Below are positions 42,154-50,796 of a stretch of DNA of 64,000 bases, one piece after another (the first letter of the stretch is position 1; each line of letters opens with the position of its first letter). A model generated the notes under the pieces. That model worked only from the letters and a program-made list of their open reading frames with translations. It did not search any database and had not been told where the DNA came from. The stretch spans positions 62,001-126,000 of the forward strand of contig NZ_UUOC01000047.1 of NCBI RefSeq assembly GCF_900590755.1. The letters run 5' to 3'. Position numbers and translations under genes: made by a program. Source of the DNA: Pseudomonas viridiflava (GTDB lineage Bacteria; Pseudomonadota; Gammaproteobacteria; Pseudomonadales; Pseudomonadaceae).

Positions 42154-43026
42154 TTATGCCGGAAACCTGATATTTTCAAACTGTGCCATGGTGCTATCAA
42201 ATGCCCGTTTCGCCGCAACTTCCAATGGCAACTTACGGCATTCGGCGCTAATCAACTCAACACCCCACGGCCCGCGATAACCGACATTCACGATTTGTTG
42301 TATGAACTCGGGAACATCCAACTCGCCGTCACCACAGAACTTGCGATGGTGTGTCGAGTCATTGAACAGTGACTCGACAATTGCGTGATTGGCGTCGTCC
42401 AGTTCGATCGACTTGATCAGTTCCAGGGGCAACTTGGCGATTTCATCGAAGCTCATGCCGCCACGCGCCACGTGCCAGGTATCGACCAGGACCCCGCCAT
42501 TTGCGCGTACCCCTTCAGTCACGGCGATGGCGCGGTCGATGGTGTTGACGCTGGAGAACGGCAGAAACTCAATCACCACGTTAACGTCGAATGGCTTGGC
42601 TTTGTCGCAGAGCACGGCGAAACTTTCGCGCATCAACGGAATGTCCGGCGGGCCTTCTTCAAACAGGCCTCCGGCCACTTTCAGGTTGTGGGCACCGAGT
42701 TCCCCGGCAATTTCAAGCAGCTCGTCACGCACTCTGTCGGATGCAGCGCGCAACGGGCCTTGCAGGTGCCAGTCGATCAGAAACTCGACTTCCAGAAACT
42801 TGATGCCATTGTCCTTGAAGATGTTGCGCATGGTCGGCAGACCGAGCTTCGCGACGTTGTAGATCAGGTCAGCATGCACCAGGCCGATGCCACGCCAGCC
42901 GGCCTTCGCGGCTGCCTCGGCACGCGCCTGCAGCGAGAACGGACTGATTTCGCTGGGCGCACCTGGGTAGGTGTCGCCTGCGAGAGTCCAATAAGCAGCC
43001 AGCAGTTCTACTTTTTTATCGGGCAT
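42154..43026 (-). CDS. IolE/IolI-like TIM-barrel isomerase or dehydratase
   Basis: A 290-residue xylose-isomerase-like TIM barrel. The four metal ligands of this fold are visible: Glu153 (VVIEFLP), Asp182 and His185 (VLVDTWHVARG) and Glu257 (WGVELIS). Members include inosose dehydratase (IolE), inosose isomerase (IolI) and dehydroshikimate dehydratase. In this setting a dehydratase acting on an inosose or deoxyinosose would lead toward an aromatic ring. The exact reaction is inference. I chose ATG 43026; a GTG nine bases earlier is possible. Confidence 0.82.
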   Translation of the reverse strand: MPDKKVELLAAYWTLAGDTYPGAPSEISPFSLQARAEAAAKAGWRGIGLVHADLIYNVAKLGLPTMRNIFKDNGIKFLEVEFLIDWHLQGPLRAASDRVRDELLEIAGELGAHNLKVAGGLFEEGPPDIPLMRESFAVLCDKAKPFDVNVVIEFLPFSSVNTIDRAIAVTEGVRANGGVLVDTWHVARGGMSFDEIAKLPLELIKSIELDDANHAIVESLFNDSTHHRKFCGDGELDVPEFIQQIVNVGYRGPWGVELISAECRKLPLEVAAKRAFDSTMAQFENIRFPA

Positions 43027-43072
43027 GACGCTCACTCATGAATCATAGGGTTGATAAGCGGGTTGTTGGAAA

Positions 43073-43969
43073 TCAGGCCGGGTTCAGGACAAAGTCCCAA
43101 TTGACGGCCAGGAAAGGCACTTGCAAGTCATACCGTTGGGCGGTGGCTGCATCGGTTTGCGTAGTGAAATGGGCAATCAGCTCTTTCTTCACACCGAACA
43201 CGGTGTCCTCGTGCAGATACGGGCAGTCCGGGGTGAAAATGTGGGTGATCACCTGGTCATAACCGGGAGCCGTGACAATGAAGTGCAGGTGCGCAGCACG
43301 GTTGGGATGGCGCCCCAGACTGCCCAGCAATTTACCGACCGGCCCATCGGCAGGGATCGGGTAATGCCGTGGCTTGACGGTACGAAACGCGTAGTAGCCA
43401 TCGGCGTCGCTGGTAAACAGCCCGCGCAAGTTGTAATCCGGCTGTACGCCTTTTTGCTGCACGTCATAGAAGCCGTCGTCGTTGGTCTGCCAGATATCCA
43501 GCGTCGCACCGGCGATGGGATTACCATCGATGTCCAGCACCCTGCCACTGACGAGCGTCGGCTCACCCTTGCCGTCCAGGCAAATATTGGCACCGTTTGC
43601 GTAGCGTGGCGCATCGGCCACGTAGAACGGCCCCAGGATAGTGTTCGGCGTAGCGCCCTTGGGACGACGATGGTTGATTGCATCGACGAGCATCGTCACA
43701 CCCAGCACGTCGGACAGCAGGATGTACTCCTGACGCCAATCGGTGCACATCTGCCCGGTCTTGGTGAGGAAATCGATAGCCATGAACCACTCCTCGTGGG
43801 TGGGTTCGATTTCCTTGACGGCCGCGTGCAGGTGCCGGGTCAACACCGACATGACTTCTTTCAGACGTGGGTTGGCTTGATCGGTAATACGAGCGTTAAC
43901 GATTTCAGCAGAGCGCTCTTCTTCGAACAGACCGCCGATTGGCGTTTCGGCATCCAGGTGGGCTGTCAT
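43073..43969 (-). CDS. Hydroxyquinol 1,2-dioxygenase-like intradiol dioxygenase
   Basis: The 298-residue enzyme has the N-terminal dioxygenase helical domain and the catalytic domain with all four Fe(III) ligands: Tyr168 (DDGFYDVQ), Tyr203 (RHYPIPADGP), His227 and His229 (RAAHLHF). The spacing agrees with hydroxyquinol 1,2-dioxygenases, and LGPFYV at about 112-117 is the conserved active-site entrance. It would open 1,2,4-trihydroxybenzene to maleylacetate. ATG 43969 is preceded by AGGAG. It lies inside the transport/cyclitol operon and not beside beta-ketoadipate genes. Confidence 0.9.
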   Translation of the reverse strand: MTAHLDAETPIGGLFEEERSAEIVNARITDQANPRLKEVMSVLTRHLHAAVKEIEPTHEEWFMAIDFLTKTGQMCTDWRQEYILLSDVLGVTMLVDAINHRRPKGATPNTILGPFYVADAPRYANGANICLDGKGEPTLVSGRVLDIDGNPIAGATLDIWQTNDDGFYDVQQKGVQPDYNLRGLFTSDADGYYAFRTVKPRHYPIPADGPVGKLLGSLGRHPNRAAHLHFIVTAPGYDQVITHIFTPDCPYLHEDTVFGVKKELIAHFTTQTDAATAQRYDLQVPFLAVNWDFVLNPA

Positions 43970-44046
43970 CACATGTTCTCCTTGATTCTTATTATTGGGA
44001 CCGGGCCGCAAATCGCACTGCCCGGCATCCGTCAATTCAGTGCCTG

Positions 44047-45482
44047 TTATGCGCGTGCGGTAATGGCGACGGCGCGGTCTTTGCGCGAGCCCAAACGTTG
44101 TTTCATCAATGTTTCGATCTGCTCCAGGGTCAGGCCCTTGGTTTCAGGCAGGCACAGCGTGCAAAACACGATCGAGCCGATGTTGATCACCGCAAACATA
44201 AAGAACGTCATCCCGCCCATGACGCTGAGCAGCAGGGGGAACAGCAACGCGACGATGGCATTGAAGATCCAGAAATACCCACGGCGATACCGTTCATGAG
44301 CCCGCGAGCATGGGTCGGGAACATCTCGGACATCAGCAACCAGTAAACCGGACCGATGCACATCTGCATGAAGAACAGGAATACCAGCACTCCAGAAAGT
44401 GCCAGGTAGCTCTGCATCAAAGAGTGCGGCAGGAAGTTGACCACCAGACCTAGGAAGATCTGTGCTGCCACGACTACGGTCAGGCCCAGCAACAACATCG
44501 AGCGCCGCCCCATACGGTTGATCAACCACATCCCGACCAGCGTTGCGATTACCGAGATAACACCGTTGCCAATGGTTGCGATGAGGGCAGCGTTAGTGCC
44601 CATCCCGGTTTCCTTGAGGATCATCGGCGTGTAGTACATGAACGCATTGACGCCGGTGAACTGAATCACAAAGCCCAGACCGATACCGATGCCCAGAAGC
44701 TTGAGGATCCAGGGCTCACTCAGCTTGCTCCAGGCGCTGCTGTGCTTTTTCTCGACCTTGTGCTGGGCGATGATTTCGCGCATTTCCCGGTCTACTTCGC
44801 GTTGCGTATCGCGGATCTCGCTGAGCACCTCACTGGCTTCAACTATCCGCCCTTTGCTGACCAGCCAGCGGGGCGACGTTGGTACGAAATACATGCCGAC
44901 ATAGAGCAAGAGAGCCGGTAGCAGTGCGATGGCCAGCATGTAGCGCCAAATGGTCGGGCTGTCGAACAGATGTGCCAGACCAGCGCTGGCCATGTAAGCC
45001 AGGCATTGTCCAGAGACAATCATCAACTCGCTCTGGCACACCAGACGCCCGCGATGCTGTGGGGCCGCCAGTTCGGCGATCAGCACGGGCACGGTCGATG
45101 ACGCGCCGCCTACCGCAATCCCGAGAATGAAGCGGGTGATGATCATTGTGGTCAGGTCAGGGGAACAGGCAGTCCCGAGGGCACCGATGGCGAACAGCAA
45201 GGCCAGCGCCTTGAGTACGCCCAGTCGGCCGTAGCGGTCGGACAGCTGCCCCGAACACAGCGCACCCAATGCACCACCGAAAATAAGGGAGGAAGCAACC
45301 AGCCCTTCAGACATCGGGGTCAACCCCAGACCGCCATGGGCCGCATCGAGGGTCATGAACGGCAATGCGCCGGAAATGACCCCGGTGTCGTAACCGAAGC
45401 CCAGCGAGCCCATCGTGGTGATGGCGGCAATACGCCATAGTATTTTGGATGAAGCCCGGCCGGAGGTTTGCATAGTGGGCAT
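44047..45482 (-). pseudogene. MFS sugar/inositol transporter, single-base frameshift
   Basis: A sugar-porter family protein with motifs GYDTGVISGALPF, GQLSDRYGR, PTSPRWLVSKGR and PETKGLTLEQIE. The frame is intact from the ATG at 45482 to about residue 402 (RGLMNGIAVG). It then needs a shift: reading GGTATTTTCTGG instead of the GGTATTTCTGG present (minus strand, plus bases 44273-44275) restores IFWIFNAIVALLFP and the full C-terminus to 44047, 478 residues in all. One T is therefore missing from a homopolymer. Proton-linked uptake of a polyol such as inositol is the likely ancestral role. Confidence 0.85.
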
Positions 45483-45574
45483 GAGGTCAACCTTTTATTG
45501 AAATTATGTGTACGCTCAGTGGGTGTGAGATTACTGACATCGAATTGGAAAAAACATGCCTGTACGGCAAATGT

Positions 45575-45595
45575 GTTTTCCGCCTGGTGGAAAAC
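45575..45595. promoter_or_regulatory. Dyad upstream of the MFS gene, possible operator
   Basis: GTTTTCC-N7-GGAAAAC is a perfect 7-bp dyad about 95 bases before the MFS start. It shares the CTGGTG-A-rich half with the dyad near the LysR gene at 48151-48164, so it may be a regulator site; the promoter itself is not identified. Confidence 0.35.
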
Positions 45596-45663
45596 CGAAA
45601 GCGCCGATAACACAGCGTCTCAGCCGTGATACCGGCGCAATCCGGTTATTACCTGTCGTTTTT

Positions 45664-47001
45664 CTAGAACTTGGCCTGCAGCTTGATGCCGGCAATCAAA
45701 GCCGAATCGATTTCACGCACGCCGCCGGGGTACTTCACGTATTGCACGTTCGGCCGTACGGTCAGCCAGTCGCTGAAATGGATGCCGTAATAGATTTCGC
45801 TACTGATCTCGTTGTATTGGACCGGGACAAAGGCAGGGTTGTCATAATCACTGATGCCATTGCGCTGATTGATCAGCTGCGCCCTGTCTCTGAATGCCGG
45901 GTTGGTATGGACCTCGGCGATGCCAATCCCGAGGTCATCCTTGGGACGACTGTCCAGCAGGCCTTTGTAGACAATGCCGGCCTGGATGAAGTGATCGACT
46001 TTGCTGGTGGCTTTGTCGTGGGAAGTAAAGTTAGCGAACACCGACAACCCCCGAAGTGAATCGCCGTCCCGTGCAGTCAGCTGCTGCTGGGCCACTAACC
46101 AGTAGCCATGCCGGCTGGAATGCTGATCAAACGCCCCGCCGGACAGCGGTTGCGGATTGCCGTTGCGGTCATCCAGCACGTCATCGGCATCGGCCGTACT
46201 TTTGTAATAGCCCAAGCGGTATTCACCGGCCAGGCCATTAAGCTTGGGACTCCAGACCAGCTCGACGGGAATGATCGCCCCCTTCGCGCCGCTGCCACTG
46301 AGTTTGAAGCCGTTGCCGATTTCCAGGTAGGAAGGGTTCTGCTCGAAGGCCCCGATCTGTGCAAACCACTCGGGTGCAAATTGATAGCGCACCCGCGCTG
46401 CCCACTGGCTGACCGGCCAGTTGTACCAGATATCGCCGATCCAGTTGGCGGCCTGGGCGCCGCAGAACGGCGTGCTCTGGAAGTCGCACGGAAAGGCGTT
46501 GAAATCAGACCCTTCATCAAAGCGTCCGGCCTTGACGTCCAGCGCCCCGTCGAGCCAGGCCTTGCTGAACCACATCTGGGTCAGCCGCCAGGTCTGCCCA
46601 CGCCCGTAAACCTCCTGCGACGATGAGTACCCCCCGACGCGCGGGTCGGCAACCCGGTCATTGGTGAGGTTGCGGCCGTCGCGCTCAGTAATGGTCAACT
46701 GGAACTTCGAGTTCTCCCAGCCAAGCAGTTTCTGCAGATCGCCGGTCAGGCCCAGCGCATATTGTTCAGTCCAGCGCGCAGTGCGGTCATCGTCATAGCC
46801 GCCATGGACGTTGGCCGCCATTTCCCCGGTGTAGCCCAGCTGAACATCGACACCCTGATTCAACCAGTCGGTGCGCACGCCCCCCCAATCACCGCTGCCC
46901 CATTTCGAATCCAGGGAAAATGCATCATTGGCGGCGTGGGACAAACCGGGAATCAGCAGACAAAGGCTGACCGCAACCGTGCTCTTGGCAAAGTTTTTCA
47001 T
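45664..47001 (-). CDS. oprB: Carbohydrate-selective porin, OprB family
   Basis: The 445-residue outer-membrane protein has a 23-residue signal peptide (ending GLSHA) and the OprB blocks 'FSLDSKWGSGDWGGVRTDWL', 'YSSSQEVYGRGQTWRLTQMW', 'GDIWYNWPVSQWAARVRYQF' and 'VPVQYNEISSEIYYGIHFSD' followed by a C-terminal strand ending in Phe (LQAKF). OprB porins let sugars enter the periplasm. Placed upstream of the transporter and dehydrogenase genes, it probably admits the same substrate. Two cysteines in FPCDFQSTPFCG may form a disulfide. Confidence 0.9.
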   Translation of the reverse strand: MKNFAKSTVAVSLCLLIPGLSHAANDAFSLDSKWGSGDWGGVRTDWLNQGVDVQLGYTGEMAANVHGGYDDDRTARWTEQYALGLTGDLQKLLGWENSKFQLTITERDGRNLTNDRVADPRVGGYSSSQEVYGRGQTWRLTQMWFSKAWLDGALDVKAGRFDEGSDFNAFPCDFQSTPFCGAQAANWIGDIWYNWPVSQWAARVRYQFAPEWFAQIGAFEQNPSYLEIGNGFKLSGSGAKGAIIPVELVWSPKLNGLAGEYRLGYYKSTADADDVLDDRNGNPQPLSGGAFDQHSSRHGYWLVAQQQLTARDGDSLRGLSVFANFTSHDKATSKVDHFIQAGIVYKGLLDSRPKDDLGIGIAEVHTNPAFRDRAQLINQRNGISDYDNPAFVPVQYNEISSEIYYGIHFSDWLTVRPNVQYVKYPGGVREIDSALIAGIKLQAKF

Positions 47002-47215
47002 GAGAAGAACGTTTCCTTATTGTAAGTATTATTAAAAACGTGCGGGCATAACTACTTCTGACAAAAATTTGTTTGCCAGTGCTACGCAGTTAGTTATCAA
47101 AACGACCGCCAAGTACAGGTGATGAACCTGCACTGCGCAGCGGATCATAGGTAGGGAATAATCAAGCGACTAGTCACGAAAAACATAAAAGTGAATTCCG
47201 CTATGCGGAAAACTG

Positions 47216-48130
47216 TCAGCGTGTCCAGTAGCGCTCGTATTGCTGCTCCTTGAAATCGGCCAGCAGAAAGTCGATGAATACCCGAAGTTTCGCAGGCATA
47301 TAACGACGGCTCTGAAACGCAACATTGATTGTCAGGCGCGGCAAATCCCAATCGTCCAGAACCGGAATCAACCGCCCGGCGACCAGATCAGCATTGATGA
47401 TGTATTTGGGCTGTACGAGGATGCCGCCCCCCGCCAACGCCGCCGCCCGAACGATCTGGCCGTCGTTGGTTTCCAGTATCGGCTCGGCCTTGTAGGCCAT
47501 CTCTTCCTCGCCCCGGGTAAAGCGCATGACCCTTGGCTGGTTGGCATGGCTGTATATCAGCAGGTCGTGATTGGCCAGATCATCAATGGAGCGCGGCGTG
47601 CCCTTGCGCTGCAGGTAGCCGGGCGAGGCAGCCAGTACCCGGCGGGTTTCGGCCAGGCGGCGAATGGTGATATTTGAGTCAGGCTCGTATTCCTTGGTGC
47701 GAATGGCCAGGTCGATCTCGCTATCAATGATGTCGAAGTAACGATTCTCCCCCAGCACCTTGACGTTGATGTGGGGATACAGCTTGCGAAAAGCCGGGAT
47801 GAGCGGCGCGATATGCAGCATGCAAAAGGAAATCGACGCCGTAATGGTCAGCGTACCCATTGGCTGCACCAGGGATTCATTAAGCGAAGCCTCGGCTTCT
47901 TTGAGTTCGCCCAACAGGTTTTTGCAGCTTGTATAGAACTGATGACCAGAATGGGTGAGCGCCAGACGGCGGGTATTTCGGTCGATCAAGCGCACATTCA
48001 GACGCTGCTCCAGGGCGACCAGATGACGGCTGGCAGCAGCGTTGGACAGGCCCAGTATCTCTGCGGCTTTACTCAGGGTTCCCACTTCGGCTGTCAGGAC
48101 AAACAGCTCGAGTTCGGTGAGGCGATCCAT
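47216..48130 (-). CDS. LysR-type regulator of the catabolic locus
   Basis: The 304-residue protein has an N-terminal winged HTH (ELFVLTAEVGTLSKAAEILG, SNAAASRHLVALEQRL) and a periplasmic-binding-like effector domain. It is of the CrgA/YhjC-like subgroup by its 'RLIDRNTRRLALTHSG' and 'ITASISFCMLHIAPLIPAF' pattern. It is divergent from the degenerate dioxygenase/maleylacetate reductase operon, with a dyad in the shared 171-base gap, and lies upstream of the OprB operon. It probably controls both in response to a pathway intermediate. Confidence 0.88.
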   Translation of the reverse strand: MDRLTELELFVLTAEVGTLSKAAEILGLSNAAASRHLVALEQRLNVRLIDRNTRRLALTHSGHQFYTSCKNLLGELKEAEASLNESLVQPMGTLTITASISFCMLHIAPLIPAFRKLYPHINVKVLGENRYFDIIDSEIDLAIRTKEYEPDSNITIRRLAETRRVLAASPGYLQRKGTPRSIDDLANHDLLIYSHANQPRVMRFTRGEEEMAYKAEPILETNDGQIVRAAALAGGGILVQPKYIINADLVAGRLIPVLDDWDLPRLTINVAFQSRRYMPAKLRVFIDFLLADFKEQQYERYWTR

Positions 48131-48150
48131 GGCGTGCTCCGTTCTTATTT

Positions 48151-48164
48151 TTTCACTGGTGAAA
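48151..48164. promoter_or_regulatory. LysR-type operator candidate in the divergent gap
   Basis: TTTCAC-TG-GTGAAA is a perfect dyad 20 bases upstream of the LysR start and about 140 bases before the divergent gene. Placement close to the regulator's own start fits the autoregulatory recognition site of LysR proteins. Confidence 0.5.
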
Positions 48165-48301
48165 TAAAGAATTCCAAAAGCGGACTTTTCTTACACTGCG
48201 CGGAACTATAACGTGCGAAACGACAGGCTGAAAAGAGCAGCAATCGGTCTGTCAGTCAGTACCGCCGTAAAGTCGGTGCTCTAATAAGACCGGGAGTCAA
48301 G

Positions 48302-49135
48302 ATGCGCAACCTGGACGAAACCACCATCACTCAAGCCGTATTGGCCACTCATCACAGTGCCGCCGATGGACGTTTGAGCGAAGTCATGACCAGCCTTGTG
48401 CAACATCTGCATGCCTTCGCCCGTGACATCAAGTTGACTGAACAGGAATGGCAGCAGGGTGTTGCTTTCCTGGAACAGGCCGCCAACATCGACACGGGCC
48501 TGCAGCCCGAATTTGCCCTGCTCTCCCACGTGTTGGGACTGTCGACATTGGTATTGGCGCAAAACCGCCCACGGACGGCTGTCGGCACTGAACCTGCAGC
48601 ATTCGACAGCCAGCCCGAATGCCCGGCAGAGAGTCAAAATCAGATTCAGGATCAGGGAACCGACATCAACGCAACCACTGCCGGACCCAGACTCTGGGTA
48701 CAGGCATCGGTGCGCGACACCAAGGCCAGGCCGGTTCCTTATGCCGCAGTGCAGATCAGTACATCCGGTCAGGACACGCGCCCTGCTCTTTTGCAGGCTG
48801 ACGGCGATGGCCAGGTGCGCTTTAGCACTGCCTTGCCGCAGCCATATCGCGTCGTTGAACAAGGTGCAGTCAACACTTTGCTTGCTGCTCTGGATCGTCA
48901 TGCCTGGCGGCCAGCCCATCTGGAGTTCGTTATCCGTGCCAGTGGCTATCGACCGCTGACCACTCTGGTGTTTCGCGACGGTGACTCTTATCTGGGTGCC
49001 GATGCACTGTTCGGAGTGCGAGCCTCGCTGATTGCCGAATGGAAATACCAGGACAAGGGTCCCGCCCCGGATGGCTCGGTGAGCGATCAGCCGTTCTACA
49101 CCCTGTCGTTCGACTTCGTGCTGGCGCCTGCCTGA
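48302..49135 (+). CDS. Degenerate intradiol dioxygenase homologue
   Basis: The 277-residue protein aligns with hydroxyquinol-type dioxygenases from the N-terminal helical domain (EVMTSLVQHLHAFARDIKLT) to the C-terminus (LSFDFVLAPA), but not in its metal site. By comparison with the enzyme at 43073: the first Tyr ligand and the LGPFY motif are missing, Tyr182 (PQPYRVVEQG) and His206 are kept, and the second His is replaced by Glu208 (RPAHLEFVI). A Gln/Glu-rich linker (about 95-130) replaces the entrance region. It is probably a non-classical enzyme or a binding protein. It begins a three-gene operon. Confidence 0.82.
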   Translation: MRNLDETTITQAVLATHHSAADGRLSEVMTSLVQHLHAFARDIKLTEQEWQQGVAFLEQAANIDTGLQPEFALLSHVLGLSTLVLAQNRPRTAVGTEPAAFDSQPECPAESQNQIQDQGTDINATTAGPRLWVQASVRDTKARPVPYAAVQISTSGQDTRPALLQADGDGQVRFSTALPQPYRVVEQGAVNTLLAALDRHAWRPAHLEFVIRASGYRPLTTLVFRDGDSYLGADALFGVRASLIAEWKYQDKGPAPDGSVSDQPFYTLSFDFVLAPA

Positions 49136-49172
49136 TTCCCACCCACCATTTGCACAACTATTGCCAGAGCCC

Positions 49173-49589
49173 ATGACCCAGGACCTACTCATCACCGCAC
49201 AGATTCGCGCGCTGGAAGCACTGCGCTACACCGCCATGCTGCAAGGCGACCATGGCGAGTTCGCCCGTCTGAGCCATCCGGCGTTGGTCTATGTGCACTC
49301 AAATGGCGTCGCGGACAGTCTCGACAGCTATCAGCATAAATGTCGCCAAGGGCTGTACCTGTACCACCGCATCGATCACACCGTGCATGAGGTTCGGCTC
49401 AACGAAAACACGGCTTTGGCGTTTGGCGAAATGTCAGCGTCAATTACCTCTCACGGTATCGATAAGAATATTCACAACCGCACCCTCAGCGTCTGGCTGA
49501 AAAGCGCTGCGGGCTGGCAACTATTCGCTTACCAGCCCACACCGATAGTGCAGCGCTCCAACCCTGCCCCTGCCACTGGAGAACAATAA
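49173..49589 (+). CDS. SnoaL/NTF2-like protein (DUF4440 type)
   Basis: A 138-residue cone-shaped alpha+beta barrel protein: N-terminal helices (ITAQIRALEALRYTAMLQGD), then 'LSHPALVYVHSNGVADSLDSY' and the strands 'TALAFGEMSASITS' and 'RTLSVWLKSAAGWQLFAYQP', which is the DUF4440/SnoaL pattern. Members are small-molecule isomerases, hydrolases or binding proteins. It lies between the degenerate dioxygenase (37 bases) and maleylacetate reductase genes. The ATG at 49173 was chosen over an upstream TTG; the ribosome-binding site is weak. Confidence 0.8.
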   Translation: MTQDLLITAQIRALEALRYTAMLQGDHGEFARLSHPALVYVHSNGVADSLDSYQHKCRQGLYLYHRIDHTVHEVRLNENTALAFGEMSASITSHGIDKNIHNRTLSVWLKSAAGWQLFAYQPTPIVQRSNPAPATGEQ

Positions 49590-49590
49590 A

Positions 49591-50658
49591 ATGTCTACTG
49601 CCGATTTCGTCTACAACGGCCAGCCCTCACGCGTTATTTTCGGCAAAGGCTCGCTGCAGCAACTTGAAGCGGAAATAGATCGCCTGGGCGCACGCCGCGC
49701 CTTGGTGCTTTGTACCCCCGAGCAGCGTGCGCAAGCCGAACATGTCGCGTCACTGCTGGGTAATCGTGCTGCCGCGATCTTCGACAAAGCAGTGATGCAT
49801 GTGCCAATTGAAACCGCCCGCGAAGCCCGAGAGGTCGCCAGCAAGCTGGGTGCCGACTGCGCCGTGGCCATCGGTGGCGGCTCCACGACCGGCCTGGGTA
49901 AGGCCATCGCCATGGATTCCGGTCTGCCGATCCTGGCTATTCCCACTACCTACGCTGGCTCGGAAATGACGCCCGTCTACGGCTTGACGGAGAATGGCCT
50001 CAAGCGCACAGGCAAAGATCCTCGCGTATTGCCCAGGACGGTCATCTATGACCCAGAGCTCACCCTCAGCCTGCCACTGGAAATGTCCATCACCAGCGGA
50101 ATGAACGCCATCGCGCATGCTGCCGAAGGCCTGTATGCACAGGATGGTAACCCGGTCATGTCGCTGATGGCCGAGGAAGGCATCCGCGCGTTGGCCGACG
50201 GCATGCGCAACATTCACCGCAACCCCAATGATCTGGACGCCCGAGGAGATTGCCTGTACGGGGCTTGGTTGTGCGGCACCGTGCTCGGCAATGTCGGCAT
50301 GGCCCTGCACCACAAGCTTTGCCACACCCTGGGCGGCAGTTTCAACCTGCCGCACGCGCAAACTCATACCATCGTGCTGCCCCACGCCATTGCCTATAAT
50401 CAGTCGGCGGCGCCCGCTCTGTCGCGCATCACCCGAGCATTGGGTGCCGATAACGCCAGCCCGGCCGCGGCACTGTTCGACCTGTCCAGCTCCCTCGGCG
50501 CGCCTACTCGTTTGAAGGATCTGGGCTTGACCGAAGCCGACCTTGATCGCGCCACCGATATCGCACTTTCCAACCCCTACTGGAACCCTCGCCCTATCGA
50601 AGCGACGGCCATCCGCGAGCTTTTGCAGAACGCGTACGACGGTGTACGTCCGCAGTAG
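49591..50658 (+). CDS. Maleylacetate reductase
   Basis: The 355-residue protein is an iron-containing-alcohol-dehydrogenase fold enzyme of the maleylacetate reductase subgroup: N-terminal VIFGKGSLQQL, NAD(P)-binding VAIGGGSTTGLGKAIA, PTTYAGSEMTPVYGLT and the C-terminal HHKLCHTLGGSFNLPHAQTH. The His-rich metal-site positions are those of this subgroup. It reduces maleylacetate (product of hydroxyquinol cleavage) to 3-oxoadipate, so it completes the lower pathway of the dioxygenase at 43073. It starts one base after the SnoaL-like stop. Confidence 0.9.
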   Translation: MSTADFVYNGQPSRVIFGKGSLQQLEAEIDRLGARRALVLCTPEQRAQAEHVASLLGNRAAAIFDKAVMHVPIETAREAREVASKLGADCAVAIGGGSTTGLGKAIAMDSGLPILAIPTTYAGSEMTPVYGLTENGLKRTGKDPRVLPRTVIYDPELTLSLPLEMSITSGMNAIAHAAEGLYAQDGNPVMSLMAEEGIRALADGMRNIHRNPNDLDARGDCLYGAWLCGTVLGNVGMALHHKLCHTLGGSFNLPHAQTHTIVLPHAIAYNQSAAPALSRITRALGADNASPAAALFDLSSSLGAPTRLKDLGLTEADLDRATDIALSNPYWNPRPIEATAIRELLQNAYDGVRPQ

Positions 50659-50684
50659 TCCCCGCATTGAATTGATCTCGATCC

Positions 50685-50723
50685 TGCGGTACAGGCCCCC
50701 TCGCAACGGTGAGCCTGTACCGG
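50685..50723 (+). terminator. Hairpin after the maleylacetate reductase operon
   Basis: CGGTACAGGC (50687-50696) and GCCTGTACCG (50713-50722) form a 10-bp stem 28 bases after the stop. No T run follows, so strength is uncertain. Confidence 0.5.
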
Positions 50724-50796
50724 AGTCGACGTCAGCTCAGCAGGCCCTTCTGCTCGATACTGGGTGCCGTCCTCTTGTTACCAGTTTTTACCGCAC

